The notes under the pieces were generated by a model. That model saw only the letters and a program-made list of their open reading frames with translations, was not told where the DNA came from and ran no database searches. The translations under genes and the position numbers were made by a program. This document shows positions 39,635-48,221 of a stretch of 64,000 bases of DNA, one piece after another (position 1 is the first letter of the stretch; the number at the start of each line of letters is the position of its first letter). Source of the DNA: Hymenobacter mucosus (GTDB lineage Bacteria; Bacteroidota; Bacteroidia; Cytophagales; Hymenobacteraceae); the NCBI RefSeq assembly GCF_900188255.1, contig NZ_FZNS01000007.1, positions 1-64,000 on the forward strand. Reading direction: 5' to 3'.

Positions 39635-42600
39635 TGGCAATGAGTAATTACCAGAGTGCCCTGCTTGCAATGGAAAATTCGGAGTTGCGGGCACTGCTAG
39701 CGCAAAAGGAAGCCGAGATTCTTGCTCTTAAAGCGACCCAGACCAAGCAGCACGCGCCTACTGCTTGGCCTATCGCACATCAGCTAGACCAGTGTTTACT
39801 GCTCATGCAGCAAGTATTTACGGCTCTGCTGCTTAGTGATGCACACGGGCGGATTACGTGGGTAAATGCGGGCTTCACCAAAATGTGCGGGCTTACCTTG
39901 GAGGATGTACTAGGGGTAGAGGCTAAATTATTACTGGGAAAAAGCCTGCTGGGCACCGCTACGGATGCTTACATTAACCACTGCCTAGCCCAGCTGCTAC
40001 CCTACGAGTATGAAGTGCCCAATCCTTGCTCCACGAAGGAAGGAGACTGGATTCGGGTAAAATGCCAGCCTATCTTTGATAGTGCCGGTGAGTTGCTGTT
40101 CTACGCCGGGATGGTTGAGGACATTTCTGTCTGGAAGCAAACGCAGGTTGTGCTCACGGAAAGTGAACAACGTTTCCGGACCCTGATTGAGAATGCCCCC
40201 GGGGTACTGTATGAGTGGCGCTGGAATTTTGACGGCACCTGCCAGTGCACTTACGTCAGTCCGAAATTGCAGGAATTATTCGGGATATGCCCGGATCCAG
40301 ACCAGCAAATTACCGACTACATACACCCTGATGATCGGACGCGCTTTCACGAGTCTATCTTCCAAGCAAGCAGGAGGCGCAGCAACTGGCACTTTGAAGG
40401 ACGGGCCGTGGTACCGGGCCAACCTCTGCGGTGGTGGCGTGGAACGGCCGTAATGTCTGGTAAAGACGAGAAGGGCCTGCTCTACCAAGGTATTCTGCAG
40501 GATATTACGTCGTCTACCGTTGCTCAAGAGTCCATTCGGGAAAGCGAGCAGCGCTGGCGGGCCTCCATGACGGCTTTGGGCAATGATGACTGGGAGTACG
40601 ACTTCCAAAAAAATTTACTCCATATGTCGCCCAAGTACTGCCAACTGTTTGCCTACGATGGGCAGCCGTTGCACTTGCACAGTGATAAGGAGCATCAGGG
40701 CACTACCCCACAGCACAAAGTCTACGAAACCGCCCGGCAAACCATGGGCGCATACTTACGTGGTGAGCTACCCTTCTACTCAGCCACATACCGGCTAACC
40801 GACGAAGAAGGGCAAGACATGTGGATTCTGTCGCGGGGTATGATAACCAAGCGCGATGAGCATGGCAACCCTCTCATTGCCACGGGCACTCATGCGGATA
40901 TAACAGAAATTACAAAAACACAGCTAGCGCTCGAAGCATCGACTCTGCGGCTGGGCAGTACCATTGCTAACTTGCATAGGGCGGTACTGCTGGAAGACGA
41001 AAACCGCAAGGTTATTCTGGTAAACGAGATTTTCTGCCGCTTGTTCAAGTTGCCCTATACGCCTGCCCAATTGGTCGGCGCCGATTGCGTTTGGCTAGCC
41101 GAACAGATCAAGGGGGAGTTCAGCAATGAAAGCACTTTTATGCAGCAGGATGCTGGCCGTACTACCCAGCAAGGGGTAGTAGTGCGCGGTGAGGCTATTG
41201 CTATGAAAGATGGTAGAACCCTGAGCCGCGACTCCACGCCCATTTATGCCAAAAACAGCTACATCGGTTATCTGTGGAACTATGAAGATATAACAAAACG
41301 CAGGAGGGAGGAAGATGGTCTGAAGCGCCGGGAGGAAAAATATCGGGGCATTCTAGAGAATCTGAACCTAGGCTTAGTAGAATTGAATTTGAACGGCGAA
41401 GCTATTTTCGTAAATGATAGTTACTGCGAGATAAGCGGGTACACGAAGCACGAATTGCTATATAATACGCCCGATCAGATGCTATTGGACGAAGCCAACC
41501 AAGCAATGGTGCGTGATAAACGGCACCTGCGCGCCGCTGGCATTTCCGACACGTACGAAGTACCAATAAAAACCAAGCGTGGGGCACTAAAGTGGTTGCT
41601 GGTGAGCGGGGCTCCGCTTTACAACGATGAGAAGCAGATTGTCGGCTCTATTGGGGTTCACCTCGACATCACGCACCAGAAGCAGCTAGAAAGCAAGCTG
41701 CGGGAAGCAAAAAAGCACGCGGAAGAATCGGCCCAAGCCAAGGAGATGTTTTTGGCTAACATGAGCCACGAGATTCGCACGCCCATGAATGCCATTTTGG
41801 GTATGAGTCAGCTGCTGTCCAAAACGCCGCTTTCAACCCAGCAGAATAATTACTTGCACGCCATTTCTTCCTCGGCCGAAAACCTGTTGGTTATCATCAA
41901 CGATATATTGGATATATCGAAGATAGAAGCCGGTAAGATGGCAATTGAGAAAATAGGATTCAACCTGTCGAAGGTGTGCGAGCAGGTGGAAAAAACCTTG
42001 CAGTACAAAGCCGAAGACAAGGGCCTCACGCTGAGCGTACAGGTAAGCCAAGATATACCCGATGTATTACTCGGCGACCCTTATCGTATCACCCAAGTGC
42101 TGCTCAATCTTGCCGGCAACTCTATCAAGTTCACGGAGAAAGGCCAAGTAAGCATTGTTTGTGAACTGACCGGTACGATTAACGAGGAGGCAGTTGTGGA
42201 GTTTTGCGTGAGCGACACAGGAATTGGTATCGACCCGGCGTATCTCAAGCACTTGTTTCAGGATTTCAGCCAAGAGGACTCGTCGGTTTCGCGGAAGTTT
42301 GGTGGTACCGGCTTAGGGCTGAGTATTTCTCAAAGCTTGGTGCGCCTCATGAGTGGCAGTATCCGCATTCAAAGTGAGAAGCACCGTGGTACCATCAGTA
42401 CCTTTTCGTTGTCACTACCCATCGGTTCGGTGGCCGATTTGCCCCGCAAGGAGCTTACCGTAGGGTCCAAGTTCATTCGGGAGGGGCTACGCGGCAAGCG
42501 GGTTCTGCTAGTCGAAGACAATGAATACAACCGGGTACTGGCCAAGTCGTTTCTGCGGCAAGCCTCCATTGAAGTGGCGGAAGCCGAAAATGGGGAAGTG

Positions 42601-43242
42601 GCGGTACGCATGGCCCAGGAACAGGAGTTCGACCTGATTCTGATGGACGTGCAGATGCCCGTGATGAATGGCCTAGAGGCTACTGCGCAACTGCGCAAGG
42701 TGCTGGGCCAACGCCTACCCATCATTGCCCTCACGGCCAATGCCATTCGGGGAGATAACCAGAAATGCTTGGCTGCGGGCATGAACGACTACTTATCGAA
42801 GCCGTTTCACGAGGACGACCTGCTTAAAATTGTGCATGAGTGGCTGCTGTGCTCGTCCTCCAAACAAGACCAGGCACCTACGCTCTACCGACCTGATATC
42901 CTCAAAAACGCCGCCCAAAACGACAGCAATTTCGTGGCGTTCATGCTCCGCACGTTTCTGAAAAGCAGTGAAAGTGTACTCTTTAGTATGCAAAATGCCC
43001 TGGAAACCAAGGATGTTCAGATACTGAAGGCGGCGGCTCACAAAATCAAGCCCAGCCTGGCCCACCTGCAAGTATTCCAAGTGCTGGCGCCCATTGAGCA
43101 GCTAGAAAGCTGGGAGGGTGACTTTGATCAGCAGAGCTTAGAACCGCTAGTAGAAATTACAGATACTCTTTTACGCCAAGTAATGGCCCAGATTACCCTT
43201 GATCTTAAGGACAGTGAGCCCAACATTGTAAAGGAAAGCTAA
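39634..43242 (+). CDS. Multi-PAS hybrid sensor kinase with receiver and Hpt domain
   Basis: A 1202-residue cytoplasmic protein with an N-terminal coiled coil, about five PAS domains (roughly 55-165, 180-300, 305-430, 435-560, 570-690), HisKA with NMSHEIRTPMNAILG (His712), HATPase with NLAGNSIKF, DTGIGID and GGTGLGLSI, a receiver domain with LILMDVQMPVMNG (Asp1005), and a C-terminal Hpt domain with AAAHKIKPSLAHL (His1136). This is a complete phosphorelay in one chain (His-Asp-His), whose final partner is probably the receiver of the sigma-54 regulator translated just before it. The PAS signals are unknown. A BLUF photoreceptor gene is convergent at its 3' end, separated by 29 bp. Confidence 0.92.
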   Translation: MAMSNYQSALLAMENSELRALLAQKEAEILALKATQTKQHAPTAWPIAHQLDQCLLLMQQVFTALLLSDAHGRITWVNAGFTKMCGLTLEDVLGVEAKLLLGKSLLGTATDAYINHCLAQLLPYEYEVPNPCSTKEGDWIRVKCQPIFDSAGELLFYAGMVEDISVWKQTQVVLTESEQRFRTLIENAPGVLYEWRWNFDGTCQCTYVSPKLQELFGICPDPDQQITDYIHPDDRTRFHESIFQASRRRSNWHFEGRAVVPGQPLRWWRGTAVMSGKDEKGLLYQGILQDITSSTVAQESIRESEQRWRASMTALGNDDWEYDFQKNLLHMSPKYCQLFAYDGQPLHLHSDKEHQGTTPQHKVYETARQTMGAYLRGELPFYSATYRLTDEEGQDMWILSRGMITKRDEHGNPLIATGTHADITEITKTQLALEASTLRLGSTIANLHRAVLLEDENRKVILVNEIFCRLFKLPYTPAQLVGADCVWLAEQIKGEFSNESTFMQQDAGRTTQQGVVVRGEAIAMKDGRTLSRDSTPIYAKNSYIGYLWNYEDITKRRREEDGLKRREEKYRGILENLNLGLVELNLNGEAIFVNDSYCEISGYTKHELLYNTPDQMLLDEANQAMVRDKRHLRAAGISDTYEVPIKTKRGALKWLLVSGAPLYNDEKQIVGSIGVHLDITHQKQLESKLREAKKHAEESAQAKEMFLANMSHEIRTPMNAILGMSQLLSKTPLSTQQNNYLHAISSSAENLLVIINDILDISKIEAGKMAIEKIGFNLSKVCEQVEKTLQYKAEDKGLTLSVQVSQDIPDVLLGDPYRITQVLLNLAGNSIKFTEKGQVSIVCELTGTINEEAVVEFCVSDTGIGIDPAYLKHLFQDFSQEDSSVSRKFGGTGLGLSISQSLVRLMSGSIRIQSEKHRGTISTFSLSLPIGSVADLPRKELTVGSKFIREGLRGKRVLLVEDNEYNRVLAKSFLRQASIEVAEAENGEVAVRMAQEQEFDLILMDVQMPVMNGLEATAQLRKVLGQRLPIIALTANAIRGDNQKCLAAGMNDYLSKPFHEDDLLKIVHEWLLCSSSKQDQAPTLYRPDILKNAAQNDSNFVAFMLRTFLKSSESVLFSMQNALETKDVQILKAAAHKIKPSLAHLQVFQVLAPIEQLESWEGDFDQQSLEPLVEITDTLLRQVMAQITLDLKDSEPNIVKES

Positions 43243-43271
43243 GCTCGAACTAGCTGCTCTGCTTCTCGACC

Positions 43272-43715
43272 TTAGAAGGAGTCATCATACTGCGCAATGA
43301 AATCCATAACCAGATGTACCAACCCCGGGCGGTTTGGCGCCAGGGAGCTCATCATTGCGCGTAACTTACTGGGCTCTACGTAACCTGGCAGGTCACACTC
43401 CTGCCCAGGGTATTCTAACGGAAAACTAGCGCACCAACCTGGAAAGCTGCGCCTTGCCCAAGGACCCTCGTTTAGTACGGTGCAGGCCGTATGACGAGGG
43501 TCTAGCGCAATGTGTTCATAATATAAATTCTTGACGACGGATTCTTCGCCTTCCAACAACTGGAGAATTTGTCCACTTGGCAAGTAAAGCAGTAGCCCCG
43601 TAATATTCTTATTACTGTTGTGCTTATGGGATTGCGTCAATAAGGCTATCAACTCAGGCAAGTTGAACGGTTCTTTCGCGTGGCTTTGGTAAATCAGATG
43701 GTATAGCGCATGCAT
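43272..43715 (-). CDS. BLUF-domain blue-light photoreceptor
   Basis: A 147-residue protein. Residues 1-95 form a BLUF domain, which binds FAD and senses blue light. The key residues are visible: Tyr9 in HLIYQSHA, Asn33 in KHNSNKNITG and Gln52 in QILQLLEGEE. ITGLLLYL is the central strand and VVKNLYYEHIALDPRH the following helix. The Tyr-Gln-Asn set is complete, so a working photocycle is expected. The C-terminal 50 residues carry no catalytic domain, so it acts through partner proteins. It is convergent with the hybrid kinase gene, 29 bp away. Confidence 0.9.
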   Translation of the reverse strand: MHALYHLIYQSHAKEPFNLPELIALLTQSHKHNSNKNITGLLLYLPSGQILQLLEGEESVVKNLYYEHIALDPRHTACTVLNEGPWARRSFPGWCASFPLEYPGQECDLPGYVEPSKLRAMMSSLAPNRPGLVHLVMDFIAQYDDSF

Positions 43716-43759
43716 CAGGCTAGGCCTTCATGTGGCTTTTGAGAACAAGAATTCTAAAA

Positions 43760-43767
43760 CAAAACTA
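43760..43767 (-). promoter_or_regulatory. Candidate -7 element of the BLUF gene
   Basis: Read on the minus strand this is TAGTTTTG, which fits TAnnTTTG, 45 bp upstream of the ATG. I see no clear TTG at the -33 position. Confidence 0.4.
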
Positions 43768-44469
43768 AGGATTAATTATAATATGCAGTAGTAGGCATCT
43801 TTTGACCCCACTTCTAGCAGCAATTGAGCGGGTAATTTGTCTTGAAGCTCCCATGTTAGCGGTGAAAGCGCCGTTCTAATTTAACCGCTTATAGTGGTCT
43901 TGGAGCACGAATATACTTAGTGCAGGCAATACTAAATAGAGTAGTATCACAGGGTGCTTACGCACGCATATCCTCGAAAGACGGCAGCGCAGGCTATTGT
44001 TGGTAGTCCCACAAACCTACTATAATCCAATTCGCCTTTCGGTGCTCTTTTTCTATTCTGCTATACTAATTATAGTAAGCTGATTTCAGAGTAGGACTAT
44101 ACGTATTAAAGAGAAGAAAACTGGCTGTCCTAAGCTGGAGTATGTACAATAGAAAAGCCCCGCTCCTGGTCGTAACGGAAAGGCGAAAAATGATTTGATA
44201 ATATGCCTAGCCCGCTGAGCAGTAAGGCAGTAAACGAAGCACCCTGAGCAGGTGAGGTAGTGTTAAACGGCTGCGCTGGTGCCCGGTGGCACCTTACTTA
44301 CGTAAGCCATTGGCTTACTAACAAGGCACCGCCAAGCACGTCAGCATACTGCCTTGCCGCGAGAGTATAGGGCCACGAACCCATTCGGGCTAGGCCAAGT
44401 GCTTTGCTTACATAACGCCCTGTACCCAGAGACTACTTGGCCAGTAGCGCAATAGTTTGGGCAGGGAGC
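43768..44469. other. Intergenic region with no intact gene
   Basis: About 700 bp of mixed composition between the photoreceptor gene and the GH2 remnant. An imperfect hairpin with arms at about 44284-44335 (GGTGGCACCTTACTTACG... with its near complement) might be the old terminator of the remnant. No RNA gene is seen. Confidence 0.4.
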
Positions 44470-44880
44470 CCGGTCATCAGAATTTGAATAGGACCCGCAC
44501 CCGTAGCTTACACCTATATGAGCACCAACCTTGGTAGGCGTGGCGGCGCGGCCCAGTGTAGAACTCATGGCTGGCATGAGCACCACTTTCGATTCCCAGC
44601 AGCCGGGCGGGCTTGTTCACGCGTACCGTTACTTCGGTGTTGGCGTCGGGTACCGGCGCGCCCACTTGGTCTACGATGGAAAGTTCCAGCGGTGCTGCCC
44701 CATTGTTTTTGGTGGCAAGAGTAATGCGGTCGGGGCTTGGGCGTAGGGTGCGAGGGGTGCCGGCTAAGCGTAAGGTGGAGGGCGGCGCTAGGCTTGATCG
44801 TTAGTAGCAGGTAGCTCACCGCCCTTCACGTCGCCCAAATGAAATTTCCAGTCGGAAGTAAAGCCAAAAGTCTGATAACA
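44470..44880 (-). pseudogene. GH2 beta-galactosidase remnant with internal deletion
   Basis: On the minus strand the first piece reads FTSDWKFHLGDVKGGE, the typical N-terminal opening of a GH2 sugar-binding domain, near 44830-44870. Almost directly after it, in another frame, comes LAGTPRTLRPSPDRITLA, then SIVDQVGAPVPDANTEVTVR and LLGIESGAHASHEFYTGPRR, which belong to the C-terminal immunoglobulin-like part of large GH2 enzymes. The whole catalytic core of about 600 residues is missing, and the frame is shifted. It is the remains of a gene of this PUL that was deleted from the middle. The gene before it (GH30) is intact and in the same orientation. Confidence 0.7.
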
Positions 44881-44908
44881 CAGCAGACAGGGAGGATTAA
44901 GCAAAGAA

Positions 44909-46474
44909 CTAGCGCAACGTGCTTACCAGGGTGGTGATGGAGTGTGGCGCTACGCGCAAGGCCTGGGTGGCGGGTACTGGCGGACCAGGCTGCAGACTAG
45001 CACTAGCCGAGGTAACATAGGGCTGGCCGGAGCCCAGCCGCTGCCCAGATACTACAAGACGCAGGGTTGCCGGAGCCGCACCCTCATTGACTACCACCGT
45101 TATCAGTTGTCGCCCGTTGGGGCTGCGGTAGGCCGATACCAGCGGCGCACCGGCAGGGCTCTGGTCGAGTTGGGTAGCTAGGCGTACGGCGCCGGGCCGC
45201 ACAAAACGGCTGAAATTGCCCAGGGCCCACAGCATTTTGCTGGGGTAAAAGGCTCCATCCGTCTTGTTTTTATCGACGTACACTAAGCCGTCTTTGTAGT
45301 CGTAGGGTGAAATGGCGAGCCACCACTGCCAAGCCGCCGCATTGGCTACGGTTAGGTCGGTGTGAATTACGCGGGCCAGGTAGAGGGCCGGCGTCATGCC
45401 CAAGTCGCGCGGGCCGCCGTTGATTTCGCCGGCATTATCGCCCAGAATGCAGTATTCTGATTGCCAATAGGTCAGCTTGTCGGTGGCAGATACCCGGGCG
45501 GCTAGCTGCTGACGCGTGGCTACGGCCTGGGTTTGGGGTGAGGTAGTGAAGTAGCTGTGTCCCGCTATGATACGGGCAACGCGCGGCGTATTACCTAAGT
45601 ACGTGGGGGCCGTAGCGTTGCCGAAGAAAGCGCCTATCTGGTCGCCCTGTTCGGGCTTGTCGGCGGGGCTGAAGAGGTAGTCTAGCTTGCCGGCCTCGGT
45701 AATGAGGAGTTGGGTAGGCAATTTGTTGGCAACCAGCGCCGCGCTGAGGGCTTTGCAAATACCAGTGATGTCTTCGTTTCGGAAGGGCGTGCCCTCCTGA
45801 CCACCGTCGCTCCAGTCCCATTGCGGTTCGTTTACTGGGCTGAGGTAGTCGAAGGTAATGCCCGTGCGCTGGCGCACGCCCTCAAGTACGCGGGCGCAGT
45901 AGGTAGCCAGGTCCGTATGGCGGTCGGGTGCCAGATTGGGCTGCTTGGCCGTTGCGTAGGCCTTACCGTTGCGCGTGAGCGACACGGGGGGACTATTTAG
46001 GAAGCCCAAAAACTGTTGCACACCCCGCCGCCGCGCGGCTTGCAAAAACCAGCGTTGCCCGGCCAGCCGGTCCCAGTCGTAGGTACCCGCGGGCGTTAAA
46101 AACGACTCGGCGCGTCGCCATTCGTCTTTTATGCCGCTTTGCTCACCCTGCTCCGCGCTGCCCGCCCCGATATTGAAGCGCCACTGCGAAAGACCAATGC
46201 CTTTGGGCTGGCCGCCAGGCCCATTTTCGGTACTAAACAGCAAGTCGGCAATGGCTTCTTTTTTGGCCGCCGGCCAAGTGCCCACAAACTGACAGGCCCA
46301 GGCATCGGAAGCCGCGAAGTTGGCAATGGTTTGCTGGGGCTGCCTTGTGTTAATACGCACGGTAAGTACGGATGGCGCGGGAGCTTGCTGGCCAACAGCC
46401 GAACTAGTAGCCAGCACCAGCCCACCCCAACCAAGGCCCAGCGCTGTGGGCAGACACCTCAGAAAGTGAAGCAT
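44909..46474 (-). CDS. GH30-family glycoside hydrolase, probable endo-beta-1,6-galactanase
   Basis: A 521-residue secreted enzyme with a signal peptide (about 1-28) and a TIM-barrel plus beta-sandwich layout. The acid/base is Glu216 in DYLSPVNEPQWDW and the nucleophile Glu340 in LTYWQSEYCILGD. The first blade FAASDAWACQFVGTW and GIGLSQWRFNIGAGSAEQG match the bacterial endo-beta-1,6-galactanase group of GH30 (subfamily 5-like), which cuts side chains of arabinogalactan. A C-terminal beta domain (about 425-521) closes it. It is secreted or periplasmic. A terminator lies between susD and this gene, so it may have its own promoter. Subfamily is a judgement from motifs, not a search. Confidence 0.75.
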   Translation of the reverse strand: MLHFLRCLPTALGLGWGGLVLATSSAVGQQAPAPSVLTVRINTRQPQQTIANFAASDAWACQFVGTWPAAKKEAIADLLFSTENGPGGQPKGIGLSQWRFNIGAGSAEQGEQSGIKDEWRRAESFLTPAGTYDWDRLAGQRWFLQAARRRGVQQFLGFLNSPPVSLTRNGKAYATAKQPNLAPDRHTDLATYCARVLEGVRQRTGITFDYLSPVNEPQWDWSDGGQEGTPFRNEDITGICKALSAALVANKLPTQLLITEAGKLDYLFSPADKPEQGDQIGAFFGNATAPTYLGNTPRVARIIAGHSYFTTSPQTQAVATRQQLAARVSATDKLTYWQSEYCILGDNAGEINGGPRDLGMTPALYLARVIHTDLTVANAAAWQWWLAISPYDYKDGLVYVDKNKTDGAFYPSKMLWALGNFSRFVRPGAVRLATQLDQSPAGAPLVSAYRSPNGRQLITVVVNEGAAPATLRLVVSGQRLGSGQPYVTSASASLQPGPPVPATQALRVAPHSITTLVSTLR

Positions 46475-46612
46475 AATAAACGAAATGAAACGGTAGCCCA
46501 GCCACCTGGCTACAGAAAGTGGGTAGCCAAGCCCCGCAGGAGGAGTAGTGAAAAAGCACTGCGCTCCAGTTGGCAGGTGTGCAGAGTGAAGTAGTAAGCA
46601 GACGTTAACATA

Positions 46613-46651
46613 AATTCGCCCGGCGCAAACTCAATCTGCGCCGGGCGAATT
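46613..46651 (-). terminator. Terminator of the susC-susD operon
   Basis: AATTCGCCCGGCGCA (46613-46627) pairs perfectly with TGCGCCGGGCGAATT (46637-46651), loop of 9 bases, 11 bp after the susD stop. Confidence 0.85.
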
Positions 46652-46661
46652 GTGCCGTTGC

Positions 46662-48200
46662 TTAGTAGCCAGGGTTTTGTGTTACTACGCCGCCCGAAAG
46701 CTGAATCTGGTTTGTAGGAATCGGAAACAGGTTGTTGCTTTCCGAAATCTGGTCTTTCAGTTTCCCTTTGTCGTAGGGGTCGGTGCTGGTGGCCTGGTAG
46801 GCATTGAAGGCTCGAATCACGGCTACTAGGCGATGCTGGCGCACAAGGTCGTAGTAGCGGTGGCCTTCCATGGCCAGCTCCAAGCGGCGCTCCAGCCAGA
46901 TGTCGTTGAGCAGCTGCGCGCCAGTAGACCGACGAGGAAGCACCGTGCCGGGCTGCAGGCGGTTGGCGCGGGCCCGCACCAGGTTAAGCGAAGAGAGGGC
47001 CTTGGTCTCCTGCCCTAAGCGGTACGAAGCCTCCGAGTGCATCAGCAGCAAGTCGGCGTAGCGCATCTCAATGCGGTTGAGTGGGGCGTGCTCCCGCTCG
47101 TTGGCGGGGCGGTCGGCCAGGGGTACGAACATTTTGCGGCTCGTACGGCCCGATTCGTTTTCCGAAGGCTTGGTGTTGTAGTTCGAGTAGTCAAAGTTGG
47201 CCGTGGCGGTTCCTACGCTGTCGCCCTGCCGGATGATGGTCCATTTCAGGCGCGGGTCATTTTCGCGAAGGAAAGCTTGCTCCAGGTTGCTAGATGGGGT
47301 GTTGAAGCCCCACCCGCCGTCGGCACGGCTACGCATTACCACCGTGAGCGAAGTGCCTAGGTTAAAGGTTTGGTTGGGGCTGTAGTTCAGCTCAAAAATC
47401 GACTCATTGCCGTTGTGGTTGTTTACGTTCCACACGTAGCTGAACTCGTCGTTTAGGTTGTACTGGGCCGAGTTCATAACTGCCTCCGCAGCTTGCTGAG
47501 CCGGGGCCCACTGTTCGGTGTAGAGGTAGGCCTTGGCCAGGTAGGCGTTGGCGGCGCCTTTGGTAGCGCGGCCTTTTTCAGCACCGGGCCGGTCACGCTT
47601 CTCGGGTAGGGCCGCAGCGGCTTCCTGCAAATCCTTGATAATTTGAGCGTAGCAATCGGCCGCCGAGGCGCGCGGCACGGCTAGGGCTTCGGCAGGCGTC
47701 AGCGTAGTGAGCACCAGGGGCACGCCGCCGTAGCCCTTCACCAGCTCAAAGTAGTTGTAGGCCCGGATGAATTTCAGCTCGCCCAGTAGCTTCTGCTTTA
47801 GCGCAGCATCAATAGGGGCTTTTTCAATGCCCGCCAAGGCTGCGTTGCAGTTGCCAATGGCTTGGAAAATGAAGGTGTAGCGGTTATCGAACCACTCGTT
47901 GTTGGGTAGCCAGAAGAAGCGGGAAAAGTCACCAAACTCGCGTTGGTCGCCGGCAATGGCGTTACCCTTCCAGGCGTCGTCCGAGCCCGCGTCGCCGAAC
48001 ATGCGGCTGCGGTCAATCTTCCACCAGTCATCTTGGTCCGTCAGGGCGTAGCACCCCATCACGGCGGCGGTGCATTCTTCGGCGTTCGTGTAGAAGTTGG
48101 CAGTCGTTTGCTGGCCGTTGGGGGTTTGCGTTAGGAAGTCCTCGCAGCTTTGCAAGCTTAGGCCCAGCGCTAGGCTCAGGTATAGGCAGTATTTTTTCAT
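46662..48200 (-). CDS. SusD/RagB-type glycan-binding lipoprotein
   Basis: A 512-residue outer-membrane lipoprotein with lipobox LSLQSC (Cys19) and the SusD features: CEDFLTQTPNGQ at the mature start, TPR-like helices (ELKFIRAYNYFELVKGYGG), and a late ELAMEGHRYYDLVRQ, which is the family's RagB signature. It sits on the SusC barrel as a lid and binds oligosaccharides for import. The gene lies 22 bp after susC and in the same orientation, as always in PULs. The sugar it binds cannot be told from the sequence. Confidence 0.95.
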   Translation of the reverse strand: MKKYCLYLSLALGLSLQSCEDFLTQTPNGQQTTANFYTNAEECTAAVMGCYALTDQDDWWKIDRSRMFGDAGSDDAWKGNAIAGDQREFGDFSRFFWLPNNEWFDNRYTFIFQAIGNCNAALAGIEKAPIDAALKQKLLGELKFIRAYNYFELVKGYGGVPLVLTTLTPAEALAVPRASAADCYAQIIKDLQEAAAALPEKRDRPGAEKGRATKGAANAYLAKAYLYTEQWAPAQQAAEAVMNSAQYNLNDEFSYVWNVNNHNGNESIFELNYSPNQTFNLGTSLTVVMRSRADGGWGFNTPSSNLEQAFLRENDPRLKWTIIRQGDSVGTATANFDYSNYNTKPSENESGRTSRKMFVPLADRPANEREHAPLNRIEMRYADLLLMHSEASYRLGQETKALSSLNLVRARANRLQPGTVLPRRSTGAQLLNDIWLERRLELAMEGHRYYDLVRQHRLVAVIRAFNAYQATSTDPYDKGKLKDQISESNNLFPIPTNQIQLSGGVVTQNPGY

Positions 48201-48221
48201 GACAGGGGCGGGTGGGAAGGA

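Noticed and set aside
44284..44335. Imperfect inverted repeat
   Set aside because: Several mismatches and no T tract; may be an old terminator but not supported well enough for its own entry.
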